64,000 bases of DNA from Letharia columbiana. Its lineage: Eukaryota > Ascomycota > Lecanoromycetes > Lecanorales > Parmeliaceae. The notes under the pieces are model-generated. The model ran no database searches. It was not told the DNA's origin and worked only from the letters and a program-made list of their open reading frames with translations. Position 1 is the first letter of the stretch; each line of letters begins with the position of its first letter. The stretch is from positions 186,001-250,000 of the forward strand of contig NW_023501071.1 of assembly GCF_014066305.1 (NCBI RefSeq), written 5' to 3'. Shown in pieces: positions 1-13,386 of this stretch. Position numbers and translations under genes: made by a program.

Positions 1-3000
1 TAATTATTAAAAGTTTAAATAAATCTCTATACTAAGAATTAATAAGTATATTACTTATTTATAAAGCTTTATATAAATCTTCGCTATTAATTAATTAATA
101 TTTAAATTATATTAATTAAGCGAGATAAGCTTTTAACGCTTATAATACGCTTAGAGAATAATTTTAAAAAATAAGAATCTTTTAGAGAATACGAAGTAGA
201 TAGTATTTCTAATTTATAAGAAAATTAATAATAAGAAAATTAAAATTCTTAATATAAGAAATTATAGTTATCGCGAAGATAAAACGACTTCGATTTAAGA
301 AGTAAACGATCTCGAGATTATAAATCTAAGAATAAATTTAAAAATAATAAATCTTATTTAAATAGTATAGAATACTATAATTATAAAGAAAAATTATATT
401 AATATTTATATTAAATCGAAAAAATAGAAAACGAATAATCTTAATAAGATATCTATTAATTTAATTAATAGCTATAAGCTTTATATAGTCGACTCGATAA
501 AAAAGAGAAATTCTTATCGAAGACTTCGTAATAACGAGAATAAAAATAAAAATAATATTTATCTTATCGTTAATCTATAAAGAAAGAGTATTTTTAAATA
601 ATTAAAGCGAGTTATAGATTTCTATCGAGATTTATTTTAATAATAATATAGAGGTAAATATAATAAGCTAGCGTTTTATAATTAAATAGAATCTAATAAA
701 GATTAATAATCTCTTATTAAAATCTATATAAATAGATAGAAAATTAACTTATTATTATAGTACTTATTTAATTATCTATTATTTATAAAATAGTTAAAAG
801 CGTATTAAGCGCTATAAATATATTTTCTATACTATTAATAAGAAAGATCTCTTAATAGTTTTAGATCTTTTAATTTTAATCGATAAGCGGATTAAGATAA
901 ATATAAAAGATCGAATTTAGCGTTTCGACGTTAAAAAGTAATTACTCGAGATTCTAATATTATAATAATTCGCGAATACTTTATAGAGATATAAGACTAT
1001 CTATATATTAGTTATAATTAAAATAATAATCGTAGATAAAGAATATAAGATTAATATAATTAAAATATATAATATTTATATAGATAGCGTAGAGATTATT
1101 TTTAAACTTTTTAATAAATTAAAAGAATATAAAAATATATTCTTATTAGAAGAAGTAAATTAATTATTATTATATAAAAATTATAATTATATTATTAAAA
1201 TTACGACGAAGCTATTATTTAGCTCGCTATATAATTTATTTAACGTAAAATTAGTAATACTAAGAATCTATCTTAACGAAGCTCTAGCGAAGAATTAAAT
1301 TAGATACTTTACGAGTTTAATAGAAGCTTTAATTCTCTTTATTCTAAAAAAGGATAAAGATTTATATTTATATATCGACTATCGTAGATTAAATAAGATA
1401 ATTATTAAAAATTAATATCTCTTATCTCTAATTAGCGAGACGCTTAATCGTCTAAATAGCTTTAAGCAATATATTAAATTTAATTTAAAGAATATTTATT
1501 ATTATATACGAATTTATAAGAGCGATAAGTGGAAAACAGCGTTTTATATATATTACGGGTTTTTTAAGTATCTAGTAATATTATTTAACTTAATTAATAT
1601 CTTAATAATCTTTTAAATTTATATTAATAAAATCTTAATTAAACTAGTTAATTAATTTTATATAATATATTTAAATAATATTTTTATATATTTTAAAATA
1701 GATAAGAAGTATTTAGATTATATAAAGTAAATATTTAATTAATTTAAATAATATAGTCTTTATATAAATTTAAAGAAATATAAGTTTTTCGTTATCGAAA
1801 TAAAATTTCTCGACTTTATAATATTTATTATTAATATTATTATAAATAAATATAAAATAGCTATAATTTAAGAGTAGCTAAAATTAAAAAACTATTATAA
1901 TATATAAATTTTTCTAAGATTTATAAATTTCTATCGAAGATTTATTTATTATTATTTTTAAATTATAAATTCTTTAATAGAATTTTATAAGAAAAGCGAA
2001 AAAGATATTAAGTTAAGATTATTTCTATAGCTTAAAATTATAAAATATATATTTAAGAAGTTAAAGAGCGTCTTTATAATTATATCTCTTCTAAAATATT
2101 TTAACTTTTAGCTTTTAATTTAAATCGAAATTAATATCTTATTATTCGCTATAGCGAGTATATTAATTTAATTATATATAAATAAATAGTAATATCTAAT
2201 CGCTTTTTATTCGAGAAAGATAATTAACATAGAGTATAACTATAAAATATACGATTAAGAACTTCTCGCGATTATTATAATATTTAAGCACTAGCGTTAT
2301 TATTTAGAAAAAAGTTTTCACTCTATTAAGATCTTTATTAATTATAATAATTTAAAGTACTTTATAAGATAATTAATACTAAATAATAGATAAGCTCGCT
2401 AGATAATAAAACTCTCTTTATATAATTTCTTAATTTCATATAGACTAGATAAGATAAATTCTATTAATATATCTTTAAGATATCTTAATTATAAAAGCGA
2501 AAACGAATTAATTAATAAGCTTTTTTTTACGTTATAATAGAAACTAACTAAAATTAAAAGCCTTTTAAATTCTATTCTAATTATTATTAAGATAGCTTAT
2601 AAGAATAGCGTAGGCTATATATATAGAAAATATAGTTTTAATAATAAATACTCTATCGCATTAAATAATCTAAGTATAAATAAGAGTCTTTTAACTATTA
2701 ATTCTTAAAAAGAAGTATTTATAAAAAGATAATATTTAAGAATTTAATAACTATTATAATATAAGAAACTCACTTAAATATAATATATTTTTTAAAATTT
2801 AGAGAATCTTAATTTTTAATAAAAGGGAGCTTAAGTAAGATATTTACTTAATATACTTATAATATAATTAAAAAGTAGCTTAATTTTATTATTAGAACTA
2901 TTAATTATAAATAGCTTATTTTATACTTAGTTATTTAAATAGCGATAGCTAGCGAAACGATATATAATATAAGTAATAAGCTTATTTATAAATTTATAAA

Positions 3001-4485
3001 AATACTTTAATAAGAGAATACTCTTATTAAATAGTATAAAGTTAATAAGATATCGAGTAAGCGAATATAAAGTATCGATAATTAAACTTAAGATAGTTAG
3101 AGGCTATTAAGATATAATAATAAATTATATATTCTCGAGAAAGACTTAATTTAAGAAGAGCTATTAAAACGCTATTATAACGACTTTATAACTAAATATT
3201 TTAATATTAATAAAATATTCGAGCTAATAAATAGAAAATACTATTAAAATAATATTCGCGTATATATTAAAAAGTATATTAATATATATAATATCTATTA
3301 GCGTATAAAGATAAAACGCTATTATCTCTATAATAAACTAGATATACTTTCTTTATTAATAAGACTATAGAAGAAAATTATAATAAACTTTATTATAAAT
3401 CTTTCTTCTAATAAATATAAAGACTATATTTATAACTCGATCTTTATAATAATTAATTAATATATTAAAATATTAAGATATATATTTATTAATAAGATAA
3501 TTAAGATTATATAACTAGAAGAGTTATTTATAAAGAAAATTATTCTTCGATATAAAGTATTAGAAGATATCGTTATAAATTAAGAATTTATCTTTATAAA
3601 TATATTTTAATTAGAAATCTACTATTAATTATAAATAAAACGTAGACTAAATATTATCTTTTATTTATAAACTAATAAATAAATAAAGCGATAAAATTAA
3701 ACTTTAAAATATTATCTAAAAATATACTATTTAAAGCGATAAGACGATTAAATAAAGCTTTTATTAATTATAAAATTTATATATTATTAAAGCGAGTATA
3801 AAATAATTAATTATAATCTATTTTTCGCTATATATAAATATTAACTAAAATTTAAATTAATTATTAAAAATAGCGTTATTAAAAAAGAAGTACTTATAAT
3901 AAAAGAATATATTAAAGAAATTAATATAATTTAATAAAAGCTTATAAGACATTAATAAAGCGTATAAAAAACGCAATTAAAGTTTTATAATAAGAATTAT
4001 ATTAAAACGTAAGCGTATTAATTATAGCTATCGTTTATCTATTAAATTTACTCTATTTTTTATATATTATTATTAGAATTATATAAACGAAGATTAGAAA
4101 ATTTAGATATTTTTAAGTATTCTATTTCTAAATTAATAGAAGATAACGAAGAGTATTTAATAAAATTTATATATAAAAAGTATATAAAAAGAGTAAGATG
4201 AAATATCTTATTCGATAAAAAGATTATTTTAAAAAGTATAATAAATAACTTAGTAAAAAAGTTATAGAGAATATATAAGATCTAATTAACGAGTTTAATA
4301 AGTATAGCTTACGAGTATAAAAAGCGTAAAATATAAATATAAAAAAGAGCTTAAAGGCTAACGATTTTAAAAAATATCTAAAAATAAAGAATTTAGCTAT
4401 AGAAAATTAAATTCCGAATATCACAATAAAAAATAATATTAAAAAAATTAATAAAAAGTATTAATGCTTAAAGGCGATAAAGAAA
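1..4485 (+). mobile_element. RIP-degraded Ty3/gypsy chromovirus G1, 5' end outside window
   Basis: LTR retrotransposon remnant entering from the left edge. Reading the plus strand through RIP stops gives reverse transcriptase, RNase H, integrase and a chromodomain in Ty3/gypsy order. A purine-rich stretch near 4450-4485 could be the polypurine tract before the 3' LTR. The 5' LTR lies outside the window, so LTR length and target duplication cannot be checked and the right boundary is approximate. The region upstream of 1200 is presumably gag and protease, but no motif is convincing there. CpA and TpG are almost absent throughout. Confidence 0.8.
1200..4345 (+). pseudogene. G1 pol remnant: RT, RNase H, integrase, chromodomain
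   Basis: Degraded polyprotein. The RT starts around 1200; an IDYRRLNK-like motif lies near 1371-1400, and the catalytic YLDD box reads YLNN at about 1668-1682, a D-to-N change expected from RIP. RNase H is recognised by the motif YNYKIYDQELLA near 2232-2270. Integrase spans about 3110-3800, with a zinc-binding-like N-terminal part followed by a DDE core. At 4150-4340 a chromodomain-like segment begins DNEEYLIK. Many in-frame TAA, TAG and TGA codons and a mutated catalytic residue make it non-functional. Family assignment is firm; the exact domain edges are estimates. Confidence 0.8.
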
Positions 4486-4899
4486 AGATTATATTTTTAA
4501 ATATAATAGATATTATAGTATTAAATATATATATATAAAATAACGGGCTAGTTAAACCCCTTAAAGACTTTATCGAAATTATTATTATCGACGCCGTTAT
4601 TATTAAGACTACTTCTTAAACCGCCCTCGTAAACAAATCCCACCTTATCATTTATCTCATTATCCTTATTATCTTCCTCCTCTTCTTCTTCCTCTTTATC
4701 CTCCTCTTCTTCTTTATCTTTACTACTATTTATCTCGCTTTTATTATTATTACTCTCGAAGTTTAAGCCTAGCTTAAGAACTATAAAAAATATATTTATT
4801 AATAAAAAATTAATCTAAAATATAGTTAGTATAGATATAAAAAATAAGAAATAAATATAAAAAGTATAGATATATCTAGTAAATCGTATAACGTTATAT
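4486..4899. other. Region downstream of G1, including a pyrimidine-rich tract
   Basis: No coding signal. It probably contains the 3' LTR of G1, but with no second LTR to compare, the boundary cannot be set. Positions 4660-4735 hold a C/T-rich tract of TCC, TTC and CTT triplets on the plus strand, a low-complexity stretch with more C than its surroundings because it contains few CpA sites. Confidence 0.4.
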
Positions 4900-6152
4900 A
4901 TACTTATTAGAATATCTAGAATCTTTTAAAGAGTCTTCGCTTTATTAAGCGAGGCCGCTTCGTTATTCGACTTCTTCTTTATTTCTAAATAGTTTTTAAT
5001 ACGTTAAATAGTTATTAAAGTCGTATTAAAGTATTTATAAATAGTCTTAAATCGCGTAATAGATATAAAATCGAAGATATTAAAAATAAGAATATAACGA
5101 ATAATATAAGTATATTATAAGCGAATATAAATTATAACGTTAGCGTTAATAATAATATATTTATTTATAAAGATCTTTTAAGTAAATTAATAGACGCTAT
5201 AAGTACGTTTATTAGATATTATCTATACGAAAACTTATTATAATATAATTATCTCGAAGATAAGCGTAATAATAATACTTAGTAATTATATTACTATTAT
5301 TATTAAATATAGTATTATATAAGCGAATAATATACTTAAAGACTTATCGTATATAGCGATAATAGATATTCTTATTTAGTATTAATAAGAGTTCGACGCT
5401 ATAAAGAGCGAGCGTAATAAATTATAGTTATTAATATATAAGAAATATATATATAATAGCGAGGTTTTTTAAGAACTTACTACTATAGCTATAACGTCTA
5501 TATAATATATTAATCGAGTATATATTTATTATATATTTATTATAGAGTATATAGATTATTAAAAGTAATAAAGAAGTATTAATAAAATAGAAAATCTTTT
5601 AGAAAAAAAGTAAATATTAATATAATTATATATTAATTATATACGTTATATATCTAAATTATATTATTAATAGCTACTCTATATATCGTTATAACTATAT
5701 CTCATCTATAAGAATATATTTAATATTATCTATCGACGTTATATACTTTTATTATATATTTATAATATATTATATTTTCATTACGCTATTATAAAAAACT
5801 CCTTTTCTTCTTTTCTTATAAGATTTAAAAAATTTTAATAAATCTTCTAATAATAAGAAAATATTTTTTCTATACTTAGATTTAAGAATAAATCTTTAAA
5901 AAAAGAAGGTAATTATTAGAAAAGAGGCTTATAGATTCTAAATAAGAGAATCTTTAATTACTTAACTTACGTATATCTAATATACGCTTAATAAAGTTTT
6001 AACGTAGTCTTAACGAATAAGCTTAAGCAAGCGATTCCCTTCGAGTTTCCTTTACTTTCTTAAGAATTAGTTTTACTACTAGATCGATATATAAATATAT
6101 CTATCTCTCTAATTTCATATTGCTATATAACTCTAAGACTCTTTAAATCTAA
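4900..6152 (+). other. Unidentified RIP-degraded coding-like remnant
   Basis: About 1.2 kb with no recognised family. On the plus strand, roughly 5030-5720 can be read as one long frame interrupted mainly by TAA and TAG, as expected of a RIP-mutated coding sequence, but no catalytic motif of RT, integrase or DDE transposase was recognised. It ends against a solo LTR. It may belong to an element whose other parts have been lost. Confidence 0.3.
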
Positions 6153-6335
6153 TACTATAAGCGTATTTTATATTTTTAATATATTACTTAGCTCTCTAAT
6201 TTATTCGAGTCTAGCGTATCTTAATAGAGATATTTATCTACTATTTAATATCTTTCTTCTATTTATATAATTCGATATCTTAATTATCTTATTTAAAATA
6301 TCTATATTAATATTATATCTATATCGATTTTAATA
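6153..6335 (+). mobile_element. Solo LTR of gypsy family B
   Basis: A 183-bp sequence that aligns end to end with the LTRs of B1 (18030-18212 and 28256-28438) and the 5' LTR of B2 (38884-39066), all exactly 183 bp. It starts TACTATAAGCG, corresponding to TATTACGAGCG in B1, and ends in TTTTAATA. No polypurine tract precedes it and the sequence after it does not match B1, so it is read as a solo LTR left by LTR-LTR recombination. The flanks show no clear 5-bp target duplication. Confidence 0.75.
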
Positions 6336-6572
6336 GATATAATAATATTTCTAAATAAGAGATTAACTTTTATCTAATAAATTAGCTTCGAATTAAAATA
6401 GATAATAGCTATATTTAATATTTTTCTATTATTAATTATTATTATCTAAGACTTACTTAGAAAGAAATCTAAAATATCTTTCTAATATTACTAATATTTA
6501 CTATATTTTTTAATATTAAAAAAAAATTATAATTAATATTTCTTATATAAACGACTTTAAAGACTATTCGAT

Positions 6573-7212
6573 ATTAGTATATATAATAGAATAAGATAGA
6601 GCTAAGCTTGAAATCTTAAATTTATATATATAGTTAATTATAAATTTAAAGTTACTACGCTCTTTAATTAGATCGACTAAGTTATCGCGAGTAAATAAAT
6701 TAGCGTTCGTAACTATTAAAAAATAGATATACGTTATTAACATATAGAATAACTTTTTTATTTTCTATTAAAATTTTAATTTTTTTTTAAAATTATAAAA
6801 CGAAATATGAACTTTTAGATAAAATAAAGAATCTTTAAATTTAGTATTATAATTATTGAAGCGTAAGAATTTCAAATATCGCTTATTAAAGTTCGCTCGA
6901 TAGTCGAATAGCTCTAATTAAATATAGATTATTTTATTTTAAAATAACCTTTTTATTTTCTATATTTAAGATTTTTTTTTAAAAATTATAGAAGAAAATA
7001 TAGGCTTTTAGATAAAAAAAGAATTCTTAAATTTAGTATTATAATTATTAAAGCGTAAGGAATTTAAATATCGCTTATTAAAGTTCGCTTATTAAAGTTC
7101 GCTTATTAAAGTTCGCTTATTAAAGTTCGCTTATTAAAGTTCGCTTATCTATTTACTCGATAGCTCTAATTAAAAAAATATATATAAATTTAATTTATAG
7201 ATCTTTACTCGT
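6573..7212 (-). repeat. Family S repeat, copy 1 (long, duplicated interior)
   Basis: Copy of a short interspersed repeat found 15 times in this window. Strand is given so that '+' copies begin ACGAGTAAAGG and end TATATACTAA. This copy starts ATTAGTATATATA and ends TTTACTCGT. Its interior of about 200 bp is present twice in tandem, which makes it about 640 bp instead of about 425. It also contains a five-unit 14-bp array at 7075-7144. Confidence 0.8.
7075..7144. repeat. 14-bp tandem array inside family S copy 1
   Basis: Five perfect consecutive copies of TTATTAAAGTTCGC (14 bp, 70 bp in total). Other family S copies have one to three imperfect copies of the same unit at this position, so this is a local expansion. 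Confidence 0.9.
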
Positions 7213-7222
7213 TATACTATAA

Positions 7223-7641
7223 ACGAGTAAAGTTATATAAATTAAATTTTTTTTTTTTTTTAATTAGACTTATTAAGTAAATTTATTAAGCGATCTTTAA
7301 TAAGCGATCTTTAAAGAGTAACCTTTAATAAGGGATATTTGATTATCTTGCCTTTTAATATTTATAAGACTAAATTTTTAAATTTTTAAAGCTTTTAAAA
7401 GTACAATCTACGCTCTATAATTTAAAGAAAGAAATTTAGAAATTTAATAGAAAATAAAAAGGTTATTCTATTTATAAATAATATATATTTATTTTTATAA
7501 TAATTATAAATATTAATTTATTTATCTATAATAATTTAGTTAATTTAAATAAAGAGCGTAGTAACTTTAAATTTATATTAATTATATATATAAATTTAAG
7601 ATTTTTAGACTTAACTTTATCTTATCTTATTATATATATTA
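7223..7641 (+). repeat. Family S repeat, copy 2
   Basis: Opposite orientation to copy 1, from which it is separated by about 10 bp, so the two ACGAG ends face each other. Begins ACGAGTAAAG and ends TATATATTAAT. Heavily RIP-mutated, with a T homopolymer of about 14 near 7247-7260. Confidence 0.75.
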
Positions 7642-9122
7642 ATAAAGCGTTTTAACGAGTTATCGATAATATTATTAATCTTTTAAATTTTAATAAAAAA
7701 AATTAGTAGATAAAAGAAGACGTTAATTATTATTCTTTTATCTTCTCGCTTATTTACGCTTTCGACTATAATAATTATTCTCTATTTAATACTTTTTAAT
7801 TAAGTTAAGCTAAGATTTATATAAAGATAAAATCTTAAAAGCTTTTTAAATTTACTATTTAAGAAATTACTAGAGAGATATTAATTTATAAAATAAGAGT
7901 AAAAACTTTTTATTCTTAAATTATAATAATTATCTAAAAATTCGCTATAAGATATTATTAATTATAGTTTTAAATAACAAACTAGATCTTAAATTACTTT
8001 AAAAAAAAATTAATATTACTTTAAGAATTACTTTTAATTATATCGATTTTTAATATTTTTAATTAAATATTTTTAAAAACGCGGATAAAGTACTTTAATA
8101 TATCTAATATAATTTAGAAAAATTATTAGATATCGATTAAAGTTAAGAGTAAGATAACTTTAAATTATATTCTTTATTATCGTTTAATCTAGTAATATTA
8201 GTATTATAAGTATTATATTATTTATTAACTCTTAATCTATTAATATTAACGTTTACTTTAATATTATTAATATTAAATTATTTATTAAACCTTAATTTAT
8301 TAATATTAATATCGAATTATTTATTAATTTTTAATTCGCTAATATTAATATTATAAGTCTTAAATCTCTTATTTAATATAATCTTTATTATTTTAAAAAA
8401 ATATAGAATTTTAATAATCGATATTAAGAATAGAAATATCTTAATTATTTATCGAGATCTCGATAGATTAATAAATCGCTAGATTTTTAATAATTTAAAT
8501 AATAAAGAAAAGTTTAAGAATACTATATTATAGCTTTAAATTAATTATATCGAGAAGTTAAAGTAATCTATTATTAATAGATTTTCTATTTATATTACTA
8601 TCGATATTATTAATAACGTTATTAAAAAAGAATTTCTTCGCTATTATAAAATCTTTATAATTCTATCTAATTTTTAGAAATTTTATATAATAAAATTATA
8701 TATTAAAAATAAATTTAAATTTTAAAAGCTTAACTTTAATTTAAAAGAATAACTAATTTAAAACTTTATACTTTATAAAATATTAATTATATAAAAGAAT
8801 AAGAAGAATATTAGATACTTTATTATATAAAATATATATTAATTATATAAAGATCTTAAAGAATATATAGAGCTTATATATAAGATCTCTATTATTATAT
8901 AAAAGAGTATAAGAGATAAAATATATTCTAATAAATTAATAAAAGATATTAGAGAAAAGATAATATAATACTTTTATCTAAAAAACGTCTATTTAAATAA
9001 TTATAAAATTTTAAAAAACTAAGATATTCTAAAAATTCTTTTATTAAATAAATAATAAAGACTTTAGAAACTCGAGAAGTTATAATCTCTCTCGATATAA
9101 TCTAAACTAATTCTATATCTTA
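7642..9122. other. Unidentified AT-rich remnant left of element A1
   Basis: No recognised protein. Positions 8180-8360 hold a degenerate tandem repeat built on TTATTAATATTAAT with an AATTATTTATTAA spacer. Positions 8400-9100 can be read on the plus strand as a coding-like stretch rich in Lys, Ile and Asn that could be a gag remnant, but there is no zinc knuckle or other diagnostic motif. The last bases, ATTAA, are the left target duplication of A1. Confidence 0.35.
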
Positions 9123-9127
9123 ATTAA

Positions 9128-9300
9128 TATTACGATTTTAATAATCTTACTTATATTATAATTTAATTAGACTTAGCGTATTAAGATCTTTCGATCTTTC
9201 TATCTTATTATAAAACTTATATTTATAATAATTCTATATAAATAATATTCTCTTTATACTATAATATAGAGTTATTATATATATTATTAAATTCTTAATA
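9128..9300 (+). repeat. 5' LTR of A1
   Basis: 173 bp. It starts TATTACG and ends TTCTTAATA; TG and CA ends mutated to TA fit RIP. It aligns over its whole length with the 3' LTR once the inserted repeat is removed, and it provides the empty-site sequence for that insertion (CTATAATATAGAG). Confidence 0.85.
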
Positions 9301-9879
9301 TAATACTATCTATCTTTCTTCTAAAGTAATAGTAATTTATTTATTAATTATATTAAATATATAATTAAGAAGAGAGTATATTATTAAAAAATTAGTAGTT
9401 ATAGTTAAAGAAGCTTACTATTTAAAAGATTATTTAAAAAGAAATCTTTTATTTATATAAAGACTAATCTAGCTAAATTAAATAAAAATTCGAAAAATAT
9501 ATATATCTTTAATATACTAAAAGAAATAGACCTTAGACTAAATCTTCTTTATATATCTATTAATTTAATATTAACTATATATCTCTTAATCTTAAATCTA
9601 AATAATATTTAAAGTTAAATTATTATAAATAAGTTATAAATATATTATTATTTAGAAGAACTTAAGAACTTTAATAAGAAGATTCTAAATATTAATAAAG
9701 CTAAATCGTTTATATAATATAAAAAAAAGTATTTTATCTTTAAAGAATATATTATTAAATTTAATTTAAATTATATCGAAGTATAATTTATAAATATTAT
9801 CGAAAAAGAGTTAATTATAATCTTTATCTTTATTATTAATTTATAGAATTTTATAAAAAGCGCTATTAATACTTCTAAT

Positions 9880-10309
9880 ATTAGTATATATAAAAGAATA
9901 AGATAGAGCTAAATTAGAAAACCTTGAATTTATATATGTAATTAATTATTAATTCGTTAGGTCTACGCTTTTTAGTTAGATATCGCGGATAAATAAATTA
10001 GCGTCCGCAATTATTAAAATCTCGCCCTCTCGCGCCTTTTATATTAAAAAAATAGATATATATTATTTATAATAGTAATAACTTTTTTGTTTTCTATTAA
10101 AATTTTGAAATTTTTTATTTTAAATTTTGAAGCGCTATTTGCGCTTTTTGAATTTTTAAGAATTCTGAAAATCTGTCTTATAATCATTAAAGCGTAAGGA
10201 ATTTAAATATCGCTTACTAAAGTTCGCTCACCAAAGATCGCTCACCTATTTACTCGATAGCCCTGATTTAAAAAATAATTATAAATTTAATTTATAGGCC
10301 TTTACTCGT
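9880..10309 (-). repeat. Family S repeat, copy 3, inside A1
   Basis: About 430 bp inserted in the 5' part of A1. Begins ATTAGTATATATAAAAG and ends TTTACTCGT. It is less mutated than neighbouring DNA around 9990-10050 and 10090-10270 (GCGCCTTTT and CTCACC are retained), so it probably arrived later than A1 itself. Confidence 0.82.
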
Positions 10310-10369
10310 TTAATATAATAAATTAAATTTTTTAATAGAGAGCTTTCGAACTATTAGTTATAATATTAA

Positions 10370-12165
10370 AGTACTTTAATAATAAAATAAAAAACTTAAT
10401 TATAATATTATATAAATTAAAATAAAAATATTAATAATTATTATTTAATTAAATATTAATAATAGCTAATTATTTTATTAATAATAAATTAATAATAGAA
10501 TTTAAGATTTATATAATAAATATTATATTAATATTATAAAACTTATTAAAAGAAATAAAAATTTTAAATAAGATTTAAGATATAAAGAATAATAGCTAAA
10601 GAAGTAAACTCTTATATTAATTAATTTAAAAAACTTCGATAAAAAAAATAGAGATTATATCTTATTAGTCGAGTATTTTTATTAATAGTATTTATCGAAA
10701 TTTATATTATATTTTTATTATAAATTATATAAAGAGTATAGAATTAAATAAATAATATCTTAATATCTTAAATTTTTATAATATTAATAAATAAAATAAG
10801 TAAAATAGATAATATTAATATCTTAAAGTAAAATTTAAATAAAGCGCTATAATCTTTCTTATTAAATTTAAAAAAATTAATTATATATAGAATTATTATA
10901 AGTTTACTATATATAATATTATTAAAATATAAATAAATAAAGATATCTTAGATTTATATTAAATTATCTAAGAAATAATCGACGAATTAGATAATATATT
11001 CGAAATATATAATAAAATTATTAAATTAAATATTAAGATATTTGATTTTAAATTTAATATAAAAATAATAGATAAAAAGAAATCGTTTAAGAATTTTTAT
11101 ATACGATTCTCTATAGCTATTACTTTCTTAAGATTTATTAATATTTATAAGATATTTAATTTAAAATAATTAATCTCTATATATCTAAAATATCGAATTT
11201 TAAAATAATCTTTTAATACTTTTTAAGAATTAATTATTTTTCTATAAATATTAAATATAAATCTTCGAGCTATTAATAATATATTAAGTCTAAAAAATAA
11301 AGAAGAAATTAATAAAATTAATAAAAACTCTATCTTCTTAAATAATTAGCGTAATTCTTTCTTTATTAAAAGAAATAATAATACTATTATTAAAAATTTC
11401 TATATATAAGAATATAAGTATTCTAAATTATTAATAAATAGAATTTAAAAAAAAGATAGATATTTTAAGTATTTAAAAATTAAATATTATTTTAATAATA
11501 ATAATATTCTATATAAAAATATAGATCTATTAATAAAAGAATAAGTTAATATAATTTTAAAAGTTATCGATATAAAAAAGAATATTCTTATTAAATTATT
11601 ATAAGAATTAAAAAATTAAATATTTCTAATTAAATTATTATTAGAAATTTAGAAGTCTTATATATAAAAATTAGAGAGTTAGAAAGAGAAAGAATACTCG
11701 CTTTTATCTCTCTATTCGCTTATATTATTATTATTAAAATCTTATTATAAATAAACGCTAATTAGATTATTATAGAAAAATTATTATATTAAAAAAATAG
11801 ATTAAGATTAATTATCTTTCGAATATTAAAGCTTTAATATTAAGCTTTATAGATATATCTTTTATTAAAGTAAATAAGCTACTTAAAGTAATATTAATAT
11901 AATTTTATAAATTATTATTAATAAATAATAAATTTATATTTATATCTAATATTATATATATAGCTTTAATAAAGTTCGCTTTAAAAGATTATATAAAAGA
12001 ACTTTAATACTTAATTATCTTATTAAAATAATTTAATATTATTCTAAATATATTATAGCTAGAATAATAGAATTCTTATATATGTTTTAAATTTAAAACT
12101 ATTATACTTAATTTAGATTATTATATATTTAATTATTTATTATATAATAAATCTATTAATATTTA
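10370..12165 (+). pseudogene. A1 gag and aspartic protease remnant
   Basis: Plus-strand remnant matching A2 (59990-61790) along its whole length. A gag core reads around 11036-11210. A retroviral-type zinc knuckle is expected near 11455-11520, by alignment with the better-preserved A2 copy. An aspartic-protease-like segment follows at about 11820-12160, ending just before the miniature LTR element. Multiple RIP stops. The assignment rests on order and on the A2 copy more than on intact motifs. Confidence 0.65.
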
Positions 12166-12243
12166 AAGTAATAATAAATTTTTAAAAAAGAATTTAAATT
12201 ATATAGTAAAAATTATATTTAAAGAAAAGAATATAATAAAAAT

Positions 12244-12436
12244 TGTCAAAAAGGATGGAATATGAACAACGGTGATGTGGAAGGATAATTAATTCTATCT
12301 CTAAAATCTTCTGGGGGATATCTTTGACCCCATAGAAATAGAGTAATATAGTCGATATACGCATAGATTATAGCGGAGAGTAGCTGGGAACATAGCTGGA
12401 AACTCTAAATATGGCTAAGAACTTTATATTTCGATA
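12244..12436 (+). repeat. Left LTR of the miniature element
   Basis: 193 bp, starting TGTCA and ending TTTCGATA. It is ten bases shorter than the right LTR because the right one carries one extra AACATGGCTGG-like unit near its end. Confidence 0.8.
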
Positions 12437-13386
12437 CTCCTCTATAAGCAGCTTATAATAGCCTAAAACAGTCAGAAACTCTCCTCTAAATAGCCTATAA
12501 ATAGTTTAATAAAACTCTTCTAACTCCTCGCTAATCTTATTAAACTTTAAAAAACCTTATAAAAAAAAGAGAAAAAGTATCAGCTCTCTAATTATTAATA
12601 AGCGAATCTCTAATAAATCTTTCTAATCGTAATTAATAGTTATCTTCTATTTTAGAAGAAGGCGAGAAAGGCGATAATAACGAGTTTAAAGATACTTCGA
12701 AAGGAATAGATAAGGGCGAGAGCGGTAACTTCGTATAGAGATTAAATAGCTCGATATTACTCGGGGAATTAAGTGTATTCTCGCTAGCCTTAAAATCGCT
12801 ATTATATAACGATAGAGTAGTCGAAATAGAATAGAGGCTCTATCACTCTTCGTTAGAATCCTCGAAAATCTTATTAATATCGATTAGATATTATCTTTAA
12901 GATTCGAATTCTCGTATAAAAAATAGAAAGTGCTTATATAAGGATCTTCGAATAATATTAATAAGAGCGTTCTAATAAAAGATATTAAATAATAAAAACG
13001 ATTTAATAACGAAGGCTAGTTTCTGATAAAATTATATAGAGTATAGTTATTATAGACGTACGAATCTCCTCCTTAAAGGGGGATTAGCACTCTTCTTATA
13101 CTACTCGTTTAGAGACTTAAAACTAGAACGCTTATCTTGATAGCTATTATCGTAAGACTAAGTTTAAGACTCTATAATTACGGCGATAGGATACTCGATT
13201 TTTTATAGTGGGATTAAATTACGATAGCCCTCTCGTCGATAGTTACGAGCTAAAAAAATAGGCTATCGTAATATTAATAAAGATATCTATAAATATAAGA
13301 TTATCGTATATTAGTATTAATTAATATTCTATTAGAAAGTATAAAGGGTATTTAATATTACCCTACCCGCTTTCGAGCTTATAATC

